A stretch of DNA of 64,000 bases from Paractinoplanes ovalisporus. GTDB lineage: Bacteria; Actinomycetota; Actinomycetes; Mycobacteriales; Micromonosporaceae. Within the stretch, counting starts at the first letter, position 1; each line of letters opens with the position of its first letter. Shown here piece after piece: positions 43,221-50,490 of this stretch. Below the pieces are notes generated by a model. That model was given only the letters and a program-made list of their open reading frames with translations. It had not been told where the DNA came from and searched no databases. Location: positions 62,001 through 126,000 of the forward strand of contig NZ_JAENHP010000014.1 in assembly GCF_016834655.1 (NCBI RefSeq), read 5' to 3'. The position numbers and the translations under genes were made by a program.

Positions 43221-44240
43221 ATGGCGAACGTATTGGTGACCGGCGGCTCGGGCTACATCGCCAGCTGGTGCATGCTGGCCCTGCTCGAGGCCGGGCACAC
43301 GGTGCGCACGACCGTACGAAACCTCGACCGCGAACCCCAGGTGCGCGACATGCTGCGCCACGGCGGCGCCGACCCCGGCGACCGCCTGAGCGTGGTCCGC
43401 GCCGACCTGCAGAGCGACCAGGGCTGGGACGAGGGGGTGGCCGGCTGCGACTACGTGCTGCACGTCGCCTCCCCCACGCTGACCCAGGTGCCGCGCAGCG
43501 ACGACGAGATGGTCCGCCCGGCCGTCGACGGCGCCCTTCGGGTGCTGCGCGCGGCCCGCGACGCCGGCGTCCGACGGGTCGTGCTCACGTCCGCGATCGG
43601 CGCCATCGCGTACGGGCACGCCGACCGTGACACCCCGTTCACCGAGGAGGACTGGACTGATGTCGACGCCGACATCGCCCCGTACCAGAAATCCAAGACC
43701 CTGGCCGAACGCGCCGCCTGGGAGTTCGTCAACGGCGACGGCACCGGCCTCGAACTGGTCACGGTCAACCCCACCGGCGTGCTGGGCCCGGTGCTGGGCC
43801 CCGACTACTCGCCCTCGCTCGGCGCCATCGCCCAGATGCTCGACGGTTCGATGCCGGCCCTGCTGCCGTTCGCCTCGGGCTACGTCGACGTCCGCGACGT
43901 GGCCGCCCTGCACCTGCTCGCGATGACCGCCCCGGCCGCCGCCGGCGAACGCTTCATCGCCACTTCCGGCCACAGCCTGTGGCTGCGCGAGGTCGCCGCC
44001 GTCCTGCGCGACCGCCTCGGCCCCCGCGCGGACAAGGTCCCCACCCGCGAGATGCCGGTGCTGATGGCCCGCGGCCTGGCCCGGGTGAACCCGCAGCTGC
44101 GCACGATGCGGGCCCTGATCGGCCGCAACCTCGACGCCACCTCGGCCAAGGCCGAACGCGTGCTCGGCTGGAAGCCCCGCCCGATCGAAGAGACCATCGT
44201 GGACACCGCCGAGAGCCTGCTGGCCCTCCCGCCCCGGTAG
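43221..44240 (+). CDS. NAD(P)-dependent epimerase/dehydratase-family reductase
   Basis: The protein has 339 residues from ATG 43221 with AGGAGG upstream. VLVTGGSGYIASW is the Rossmann motif, YQKSK holds the catalytic Tyr and Lys, and SGYVDVRDVAALHLLAMTAP and ERVLGWKPRPIEETIVDTAE match its paralogue at 42095. It belongs to the aldehyde/dihydroflavonol reductase-like extended SDRs. The divergent pair may act on related carbonyl compounds that also release the TetR repressor. Confidence 0.92.
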   Translation: MANVLVTGGSGYIASWCMLALLEAGHTVRTTVRNLDREPQVRDMLRHGGADPGDRLSVVRADLQSDQGWDEGVAGCDYVLHVASPTLTQVPRSDDEMVRPAVDGALRVLRAARDAGVRRVVLTSAIGAIAYGHADRDTPFTEEDWTDVDADIAPYQKSKTLAERAAWEFVNGDGTGLELVTVNPTGVLGPVLGPDYSPSLGAIAQMLDGSMPALLPFASGYVDVRDVAALHLLAMTAPAAAGERFIATSGHSLWLREVAAVLRDRLGPRADKVPTREMPVLMARGLARVNPQLRTMRALIGRNLDATSAKAERVLGWKPRPIEETIVDTAESLLALPPR

Positions 44241-44265
44241 GCACCAATTGTCCCGGTCGACGGGG

Positions 44266-45654
44266 TCAGGCCGTGCGGGACCACTGCTGGTTGGTGCCGC
44301 TGCCGCAAGTGGCCGGCTGGAGGTCGGTGCCGTCGGCGGCCACGTCCAGGCACTTGCCGCTGTGCCGCGCCTTCAGCTGGAACCAGCTTCCGACCGGGGC
44401 CCACTGCCACTGCTGGTTGGTGCCGGTCCCACAGCCGTACTGGATGATGTTGGCGCCGTCGGCGGTGGAGGCGGAGGCGACGTCGAGGCACTTGCCACTG
44501 TGCCGGGCGATGATCTGGAAGTAGCCGTTGCCGGCGTCGCGGAACTCGAAGCGCTGGTTCCCGCCGCCGTTCCAGGCGTACTGCTTGACCTCGGCGTTGT
44601 CGGCCATCGAGGCGCTGACCACGTCCATCACCTTGCCGCTGCCCCGGTTGGTGACGCGGTAGTACGTGGCCGGGTTGCCGGTGACCGTGCCCGCGGCGGC
44701 GTCGACGGTGACGGTGGGATACCAGGTCAGCGCCATCGACGTGCTGGTAGGGAAGGCGATCGGCAGCCAGACGTAACGCGAGTCGTTGACCGGCCCCGAC
44801 CAGGCGCCGGCCCAGCGGTCGCCCATGTAGAGGAAGCCGTTCGCGAGGGGCAGGACGAAGGCGGGCTGGGAGCCGAAGGTGGTCGGGTCGCCGACGTTGG
44901 TCCAGCCCGACCAGGGCCCGCCGATGCTGGTGGCGGTGGCGTACTTGGCCTGGTTGGGGTTCCAGCCCGAGGTGCCCGAGGTGAGCAGGAAATAGACGCC
45001 GTTGCGCTTGAACATCGCCGGCGCCTCCCGGGTGGCGTTGTCCCAGAAGTTGCCGACCAGCGAGGCGATCTGCAGGAAGTCGGCGGTGAGGCGATAGATC
45101 TGCAGATCCCGGTTCTCGTCGGCAGCCGAGACCATGTACGCCGCGCCACCCTCCTCATAGAGCGTGATGTCGCGGGACATGTGCTGATTGAGGGGCCGGA
45201 AACTGCCGTGATAGGTGTACGCCCCGTCGACCGTGCCCGAGGAGGCGACGGCGGCGCGGGCCTCGCCGTAGTCGGTCCCGTTCTCCTTGTGCATCCACAT
45301 GACGAACCGCCCGGTGGCCGCGTTGTGGACGACCTTGGGCCGCTCGATCTTCGAACTGGCCAGCTCGGCGGCGGAGGACGACGTGAGCACGTTGTTGCGG
45401 AATTCCCACGTACGCAGGTCGGCCGATCGATAGACCGAGACCGCCCGGAAGGTGTCGTCGGCGTTGCGGTTCTCCCCGAACCAGTACCAGTAGGTGCCGA
45501 CCTTCAGCACACCGCCGCCGTGGGCGTGCACCCCGGCCCCCGACGTGTCGGCGAACTGCACGCCGTTGGTGACCACCACCGGCGCCGCCTGCGCGGGCAC
45601 GGGCACCAGGGCCACCACCAAGGCCGTCACCACGGCCACCACGCAGAGCCTCAT
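44266..45654 (-). CDS. Secreted GH43-family enzyme with ricin-type lectin domain
   Basis: The protein has 462 residues from ATG 45654 with GGAGGAGG upstream. Residues 1-24 are a signal peptide. The five-bladed propeller begins FADTSGAGVHAHGGGVLKVG, TYWYWFGE, a pattern typical of the exo-beta-1,3-galactanase group of GH43; SRDITLYEEGGAAYMVSAAD and REAPAMFKRNGVYFLLTSG follow. Residues about 325-462 are a beta-trefoil CBM13 with repeated GKCLDV and QQW elements. It probably trims galactan or arabinogalactan side chains, fitting the rhamnosidase and pectinases in the window. The exact substrate is inferred. Confidence 0.9.
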   Translation of the reverse strand: MRLCVVAVVTALVVALVPVPAQAAPVVVTNGVQFADTSGAGVHAHGGGVLKVGTYWYWFGENRNADDTFRAVSVYRSADLRTWEFRNNVLTSSSAAELASSKIERPKVVHNAATGRFVMWMHKENGTDYGEARAAVASSGTVDGAYTYHGSFRPLNQHMSRDITLYEEGGAAYMVSAADENRDLQIYRLTADFLQIASLVGNFWDNATREAPAMFKRNGVYFLLTSGTSGWNPNQAKYATATSIGGPWSGWTNVGDPTTFGSQPAFVLPLANGFLYMGDRWAGAWSGPVNDSRYVWLPIAFPTSTSMALTWYPTVTVDAAAGTVTGNPATYYRVTNRGSGKVMDVVSASMADNAEVKQYAWNGGGNQRFEFRDAGNGYFQIIARHSGKCLDVASASTADGANIIQYGCGTGTNQQWQWAPVGSWFQLKARHSGKCLDVAADGTDLQPATCGSGTNQQWSRTA

Positions 45655-45731
45655 CACGCGCCTCCTCCATTTACGTATGTCAATGCCTGTAATGTAACGA
45701 GGCTCGCGACACAAAGGCGATACGCCCGTTT

Positions 45732-45744
45732 TTGTAAACGTTCT
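45732..45744. promoter_or_regulatory. LacI-like operator candidate between GH43 and NB-ARC genes
   Basis: TTGTAAACGTTCT has the central CG and flanks of LacI-family sites seen elsewhere in this window. It lies about 80 bases before the GH43 start on the minus strand and could also affect the NB-ARC gene. Confidence 0.35.
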
Positions 45745-45764
45745 TGCTTGGTCGCCCTAGCTTG

Positions 45765-48320
45765 ATGGCGGTGGATCTCACGGTGCTTCCCGATCCGGGA
45801 ACGGCGACCACTCTGGACGCCCTGGTCGAGCGGCTGCGGTCGCTGAAGCTCTACGCCGGCGACCCTTCCTACGAGACGATCACGGACCGCGTACGAGGTC
45901 AGTGGAGCTCTCAGGGCGAAGGCCGCCCGGTCGCCAAGAGCACCGTCTCGGACTGCTTCCGGCCCGGGCGGCGGCGCCTGAACGCCGACCTGGTCCTCGC
46001 CGTCGTGCGGGCCCTGCACCCCGACGAGGACTACGTCGCCGCGTGGCGCCGCGCTCTGCAGATGATCAGCGCCGAGACCGTCGCGGCGGCGCAGGTGCGG
46101 GTCGAGGACAGCCTGCCCGCCGACCTGGCCGTGTTCACCGGCCGCACCGCCGAGCTGGACCGGCTCCACCACGTTCTCAGCGAGCGCCGCGGCACCGGCG
46201 GGGCCGTGGTGATCTCCGCGATCGAGGGGATGGCCGGGGTCGGCAAGACCCAGCTCGCCGTCCACGCCGCGCACCGGCTCCTGCGTCAGCGGACGGCCGA
46301 CCGGGTGCTGTTCGTCAACCTGCGCGGCTTCCACCCCGACCCGGCCCAGCCTCCGGCCGACCCGGCCGCCGTCCTCGACGGGTTCCTCCGCCTGCTCGGG
46401 GTGCCCGGGCCGGAGATCCCGCACGACCGGGACGGCCGGGCCGCGGCCTACCGGGGCCGGCTCGCCGGGACCCGCACCCTGGTGGTCCTCGACAACGCGG
46501 CCGGCGCCGAACAGGTGCGGCCGCTGCTGCCCGAGACCCCGGGCTGCCCCGCGCTCGTCACCAGCCGGCGTGACCTGAGCGACCTGGATCCGGCCACCCG
46601 CCTCGCGGTCGACGTGTTCACGGCCGAGGAGGCCGGGCAGTTCCTGAGCAGCGCCGCGCCCCGGATCACGGTCGGCGACGACCCGGATGCCGCGGCCCGG
46701 GTCGCCGAGCGGTGCGGCTATCTCCCGCTGGCCCTGGGGTTGCTGGCCGGGCACATGCGGGCCCGGCCCGGCTGGACGCTGACCGACCACGCCGACCGGC
46801 TGGACGACCACCACCGGAACCGGCGCCTGGAGACCGGCATCGAGCTCGCCCTCGACCTGTCCTATCTGGACCTGGAGCCCGATGGGCAACGGGTGCTGCG
46901 GCTGCTGGCCCTGCACCCCGGTCAGGATCTGGACGCGTACACCGCCGCCGCCCTGGCCGGCACCGGGCTGGACACCGCCCGGGCCCACCTGCGGCGGCTG
47001 GCCGGCGACCACCTGCTGCAGCCCGGCGTCCCCGGCCGATACACCTTCCACGACCTGGTGCGCGCCTACGCCACCACCCGCAGCCACGACGAGGACAGCC
47101 CGCCCGAGCGCCGCGCGGCCCTGACCCGCCTGTTCGACCACTACCTGGCCACCGCCGCGGCCGCCGTGGACACCCTGCACCCCGGCGACGCCCACCTGCG
47201 GCCCCGCATCCCCCGGCCCGGCACCCCCAACCCCGACCTGAGCGATCCGGACACCGCCCGCGCCTGGCTCGACGACACCCGGGCCGCCCTGGTCACCGTC
47301 GCCGTGCACACCGCCACCCACGGCTGGCACACCCACGCCACCCGGCTCTCCCGCGTGCTGTTCCGCTATCTGAGCGGCGGGCACAACGCCGACGCGGTGA
47401 CCGTGCACAGCCACGCCCACCAGGCCGGCCGTCGCAGCGGCGACGCCCACGGGCAGGCGCACGCCCTGACCGACCTCAGCGTGACCGAACTGCGGCTCAG
47501 CCAGCACGCGGCGGCCGTCGACCATCTCGAACAGGCCCGGGAGCTGTTCCGGCGGACCGGCGACCGCACCGGCGAGGCCCGGGCCCTGAACAACCTCGGC
47601 GCCGTCCAGCACCTGTCCGGCCACTACCGGGTCGCCGCCGACCACTACGCGGCGGCCCTGGAGCTTTACCGGCAGACCGGTGACGGCATCGGCGAGGCCC
47701 GAGCACTGGCCAATCTGGGCAACGTCGAGGGACGGCTGGGCCGGCAGCGGGCCGCGGCCGACCACTACGCGCGGGCCCTGGCCCTCTATCGGGAGGCCGG
47801 CGACCGGGCCGGCGAGGCCTACACGCTGAACAACCTGGGCAATGCCGAGGTGTTGTCCGGCCGGCTGGAGGCGGGCGGTGACCATCTCGAGCAGTCCCTG
47901 GCCCTGCACCGGCTGCTGGGCGACCGCAACGGCCAGGCTTCGACCCTCGACAGCCTCGGCACCCTGCACCTCCGCCTCGGTCAGCCGGCCCGGGCCGTCG
48001 AGCACTACCAGCAGGCGCTGGTCATCGCCCGCGAGAACAGCGACCGGTACACCGAGGCGTGGGCGCTCAACGGCCTGGGCGAGGCCGCGAGCGCCGCCGC
48101 CCGGCCGGCCGACGCCGTCACCCAGCACCGGGCCGCGTACGAGGTCGCGGCCGGCATCGACGACCGTGAGCAGCAGGCCCGGGCCCACGCGGGCCTCGGC
48201 CTGGCCTATCGCGTCCTCGACGACCAGTCCCGCGCCCGCGAGCACTACGAGCAGGCCCTGGCCGTCTACACCGACCTCGGCATGCCGGAAGCCGACCAGA
48301 TCCGGGCGGCGCTCCCCTGA
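45765..48320 (+). CDS. STAND/NB-ARC ATPase with N-terminal HTH-like and C-terminal TPR domains
   Basis: The protein has 851 residues from ATG 45765. GTG 45771 may be the true start because TAGCTT (45758-45763) then lies seven bases upstream, as in other leaderless genes here. Residues 15-100 form a helical, HTH-like domain common in such proteins (LRSLKLYAGDPSYETITDRV, STVSDCFRPGRRRLNADLVL). The NB-ARC follows: GMAGVGKTQLAVHAAHRLL, TLVVLDNAAGAEQVRPLLPE, CPALVTSRRDLSDL, CGYLPLALGLLA. From about 560 six or more TPRs run to the end (EARALNNLGAVQHLSGHYRV). It is an NLR-like sensor or regulator; its signal is unknown. Confidence 0.9.
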   Translation: MAVDLTVLPDPGTATTLDALVERLRSLKLYAGDPSYETITDRVRGQWSSQGEGRPVAKSTVSDCFRPGRRRLNADLVLAVVRALHPDEDYVAAWRRALQMISAETVAAAQVRVEDSLPADLAVFTGRTAELDRLHHVLSERRGTGGAVVISAIEGMAGVGKTQLAVHAAHRLLRQRTADRVLFVNLRGFHPDPAQPPADPAAVLDGFLRLLGVPGPEIPHDRDGRAAAYRGRLAGTRTLVVLDNAAGAEQVRPLLPETPGCPALVTSRRDLSDLDPATRLAVDVFTAEEAGQFLSSAAPRITVGDDPDAAARVAERCGYLPLALGLLAGHMRARPGWTLTDHADRLDDHHRNRRLETGIELALDLSYLDLEPDGQRVLRLLALHPGQDLDAYTAAALAGTGLDTARAHLRRLAGDHLLQPGVPGRYTFHDLVRAYATTRSHDEDSPPERRAALTRLFDHYLATAAAAVDTLHPGDAHLRPRIPRPGTPNPDLSDPDTARAWLDDTRAALVTVAVHTATHGWHTHATRLSRVLFRYLSGGHNADAVTVHSHAHQAGRRSGDAHGQAHALTDLSVTELRLSQHAAAVDHLEQARELFRRTGDRTGEARALNNLGAVQHLSGHYRVAADHYAAALELYRQTGDGIGEARALANLGNVEGRLGRQRAAADHYARALALYREAGDRAGEAYTLNNLGNAEVLSGRLEAGGDHLEQSLALHRLLGDRNGQASTLDSLGTLHLRLGQPARAVEHYQQALVIARENSDRYTEAWALNGLGEAASAAARPADAVTQHRAAYEVAAGIDDREQQARAHAGLGLAYRVLDDQSRAREHYEQALAVYTDLGMPEADQIRAALP

Positions 48321-48325
48321 TTCAC

Positions 48326-48377
48326 CCGTTCACTCATCAGCCCGGCGTGTACTCCTCCCGGGCGGACGAGTGAACGG
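48326..48377. terminator. Large inverted repeat after the NB-ARC gene
   Basis: CCGTTCACTC (48326-48335) pairs with GAGTGAACGG (48368-48377), with GCCCGG/CCGGGC nested inside. It is a probable terminator or attenuator just ahead of the small gene at 48405. Confidence 0.6.
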
Positions 48378-48392
48378 CTCGCGCGGCGGAGC

Positions 48393-48398
48393 TATCGT
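48393..48398 (+). promoter_or_regulatory. Leaderless -10 box of the small gene at 48405
   Basis: TATCGT, six bases, then ATG. Confidence 0.5.
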
Positions 48399-48404
48399 CG
48401 GGCC

Positions 48405-48596
48405 ATGCCATCCATGGAGCCGCCCGAAGACCCCACCGGCGCAGCACCGGCCGAGGGCCTGGAGAACTGGCTGCACGACCTGCGCACCGAGGCGCCGTCC
48501 GACCCGTTCGGCCGGCCCGACGACCCCGTCGAGGCGCCCACGCGCCCGGCCCCCGACGAGGCGCAGCACGTCGGACGTCACCGCGCCCCCGACTGA
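48405..48596 (+). CDS. Small acidic hypothetical protein
   Basis: The 63-residue product is Pro/Asp/Glu-rich (LENWLHDLRTEAPSDPFGRP) with no known domain and is probably disordered. Evidence that it is real is the well-placed leaderless -10 and normal third-position GC. The next 130 bases hold no clear gene. Confidence 0.5.
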   Translation: MPSMEPPEDPTGAAPAEGLENWLHDLRTEAPSDPFGRPDDPVEAPTRPAPDEAQHVGRHRAPD

Positions 48597-48729
48597 TCGC
48601 CGGTTCCGGCGCCGTCCCGGGTGCCGAGGCCGCGACGTGGTCGTCGGGCGCGACGGCCGGGCCGAGCGGTCCCCGGCGGCCGACCCGCGCCGCGGCGACC
48701 ACGCCGGCCCGGCCATCTGAGCCCGGCGG

Positions 48730-49285
48730 TCAGCGGCTGGTCGGGCGGATGTTCTGGTTGAGCCGGAACAGGTTCGTCGGGTCGTAACGGTCCTTCACCG
48801 CGACCAGCCGCTCGTACGTGTCCTTCGGATAGGCGGCGCGGACCCGGTCCTCGCCGCCCTCGCCGGTGAAGTTCACGTAGGTCGCCGCGTCCGGGCCGAG
48901 GGCGCCGGTCGCCGTGCGGGCCCATTCCACTGCGGCCGGGTAGCCGCCGGCGTCGCCCGAGCGGGCCACCACGTTCAGGATGAAGTCGCGGTCCCGGGTC
49001 GCGAACGCCGTGGCATCGCCCGGCACCCGGCCCATCGCGCCGCCCAGGTGGTGCACGTGCAGCTCGGAGAGCGGGTTCGGCACCCGGCCGAACGCGCTGA
49101 CGAGCGCGCCGGTGGCCGGGTCGTCGAGGTCGCCGAAGAACGCCGAGCGGAAGTAGTTCCAGATGCCGCGCGGGTAGAGCGGGTCGAGCAGGCCCTGCAT
49201 GGCGGTGTACGGCATCGGGCCGAACAGGTCGGTCACCACCGGCGCCAGCTCCCGGAAGGGCCGGGTCGCGGCGTCGCCCTCGGGT
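48730..49285 (-). pseudogene. C-terminal remnant of a berberine-bridge-type FAD oxidoreductase
   Basis: The conserved end of the family is intact: LVAVKDRYDPTNLFRLNQNI is the BBE C-terminal motif, preceded by PYTAMQGLLDPLYPRGIWNY. The FAD-binding N-terminal two thirds are absent. Homology (PFRELAPVVTDLFGPMPY) runs up to about 49280, where it meets the truncated SARP gene in a different frame. A GTG at 49239 could start a 169-residue fragment, but it could not bind FAD. Confidence 0.8.
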
Positions 49286-50246
49286 CACCGACCCGGGTCA
49301 GGTCGACGAACCACACCCCGTCCGGCTGGTCGCCCAGCAGCCGCCGGGCCGTCTCCTCGGCCAGGCGGGTCTTGCCGGCTCCGCCGACCCCGGTCAGGGT
49401 GAGCAGCCCGCCCCGGGTGAGCAGGCGATGCACGTCGGCGATCTCCCGTTCCCGGCCGACGAAGCTGGTCAGCGGCGGTGCCAGGTTGTGCCGGGGCCCG
49501 CGCGGCGCCGCGGGCTCGTCACCCTGGCCGGTCAGCAGCTCGCGGTAGAGCCGGCGGGTCCGCGGGTCGGGGTCGCTGCCGGAGTCGGCGCGCAGGTCGT
49601 CGCGGAGCCGCTCGTAGCGGGCGAGGGCCTCGGGTCGCCGGCCGCCGGCGGCGAGACGGCGCATGAGGCCACGGACGGCGCCCTCGTGGCGGGGATTCAT
49701 CACGAGCACGCGGTGCAGCGCGGCGAGCGCCTCCGCCTCGTCGGTCTCGGCGCCGGCCAGCTCGACGAGCAGTTCGGCCAGCAGTTCGCGCAGTTCCTCC
49801 CGCCGCCGGACCGCCCACGGCTCGAACCTGTCCTCGGGCAGCAGATCACCGGTGTACGCGGCCACCGCGGCCCGCAGACCGGCCGGGTCGCCGCCGGCCC
49901 GGGCGAGCTCGGCCGATCGCTCGAAATGTTCCACGTCGACGTCGACCGGGTCGCTCGCGCGCAGCGTCACCACGTCGTCGTGCAGTTCCAGCAGCCCGGC
50001 GTGCGGCCCGTCCCCGGCGAGCACGCGCCGGGCCACGTGCAGGGCCTGGTGCAGGTTGTTGGCGGCCGACGCGGCCTCGCGGCCCGGCCACAGCGTCTCC
50101 AGCAGCACGTCCCGGTGCAGCCGCTGCCCCGGTGCCAGCGCCAGCAGCTTGACCAGCGTCCGGGCCTTGCGCAGCCGCCACTCGCGGGCTTGGACGGGCG
50201 TCCCGTCCCGGTCCACGGTGAACTCACCGAGCAGCCGGATCCGCAC
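49233..50246 (-). pseudogene. Truncated SARP/AfsR-type regulator
   Basis: The 337-residue frame has an intact N-terminus: a winged helix (MRIRLLGEFTVDRDGTPVQA, WRLRKARTLVKLLALAPGQR), a BTAD helical domain (EPWAVRRREELRELLAELLV), and the beginning of an NB-ARC (FVGREREIADVHRLLTRGGL, GVGGAGKTRLAEETARRLLG). It ends soon after FVDLTRVGDP, where the rest of the ATPase and the sensor part should follow. The break is the same one that truncates the oxidoreductase gene behind it. SARP DNA-binding plus BTAD can work alone, so the fragment may still regulate something. Confidence 0.8.
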
Positions 50247-50333
50247 GTGCGACCTCCGAGGTCAGCGTAAGGCCTGTGACGGGGACGAAACTCGATCGCG
50301 CGGGCCGGGGAGCACGTGTGATCATCGAGCTCG

Positions 50334-50461
50334 GGGTCGCTAGCTCAACTGGTAGAGCATTCGGCGAAGTAGTGTGTCCGCCCTCCGCTCGCGCGGCCAT
50401 GGGTGCGCTTCCTTCTCTCTGAAGACCCGAAGTGTTCGGGGTTCGAATCCCCGGCGACCCC
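50334..50461 (+). ncRNA. tRNA-like RNA with a 62-base anticodon arm insertion (Y RNA-like, unpermuted)
   Basis: Acceptor stem GGGTCGC (50334-50340) pairs with GCGACCC (50454-50460). TA, then D-arm GCTC-AACTGGTA-GAGC, then A. TTCGG (50360-50364) pairs with CCGAA (50427-50431), variable loop GTGTT, T-arm CGGGG-TTCGAAT-CCCCG. Where a 7-base anticodon loop should be there are 62 bases, with CCGC-TCGC-GCGG at the tip, an internal loop and the block GGCCATG-N4-CGCTTCCTTCT (50395-50416), shared with the RNA at 52630. CCA is not encoded. It ends 29 bases before the TerD gene and is probably cut from its leader by RNase P and a 3' nuclease. It cannot be a normal decoding tRNA. Confidence 0.8.
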
Positions 50462-50490
50462 CGGCAAACGACCGTGGAACGGAGGCCCGC

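Noticed and set aside
45654..48245. Minus-strand frame opposite the NB-ARC/TPR gene
   Set aside because: Shadow of a GC-rich coding strand; repeated Gly/Gln runs mirror the TPR repeats.
50360..50431. tRNA-Phe gene with an intron in the anticodon loop
   Set aside because: CTGAAGA could be a Phe loop, but stem register and the missing 5' loop half do not fit, and the insert shares a 22-base block with the permuted RNA downstream, which an intron would not explain.
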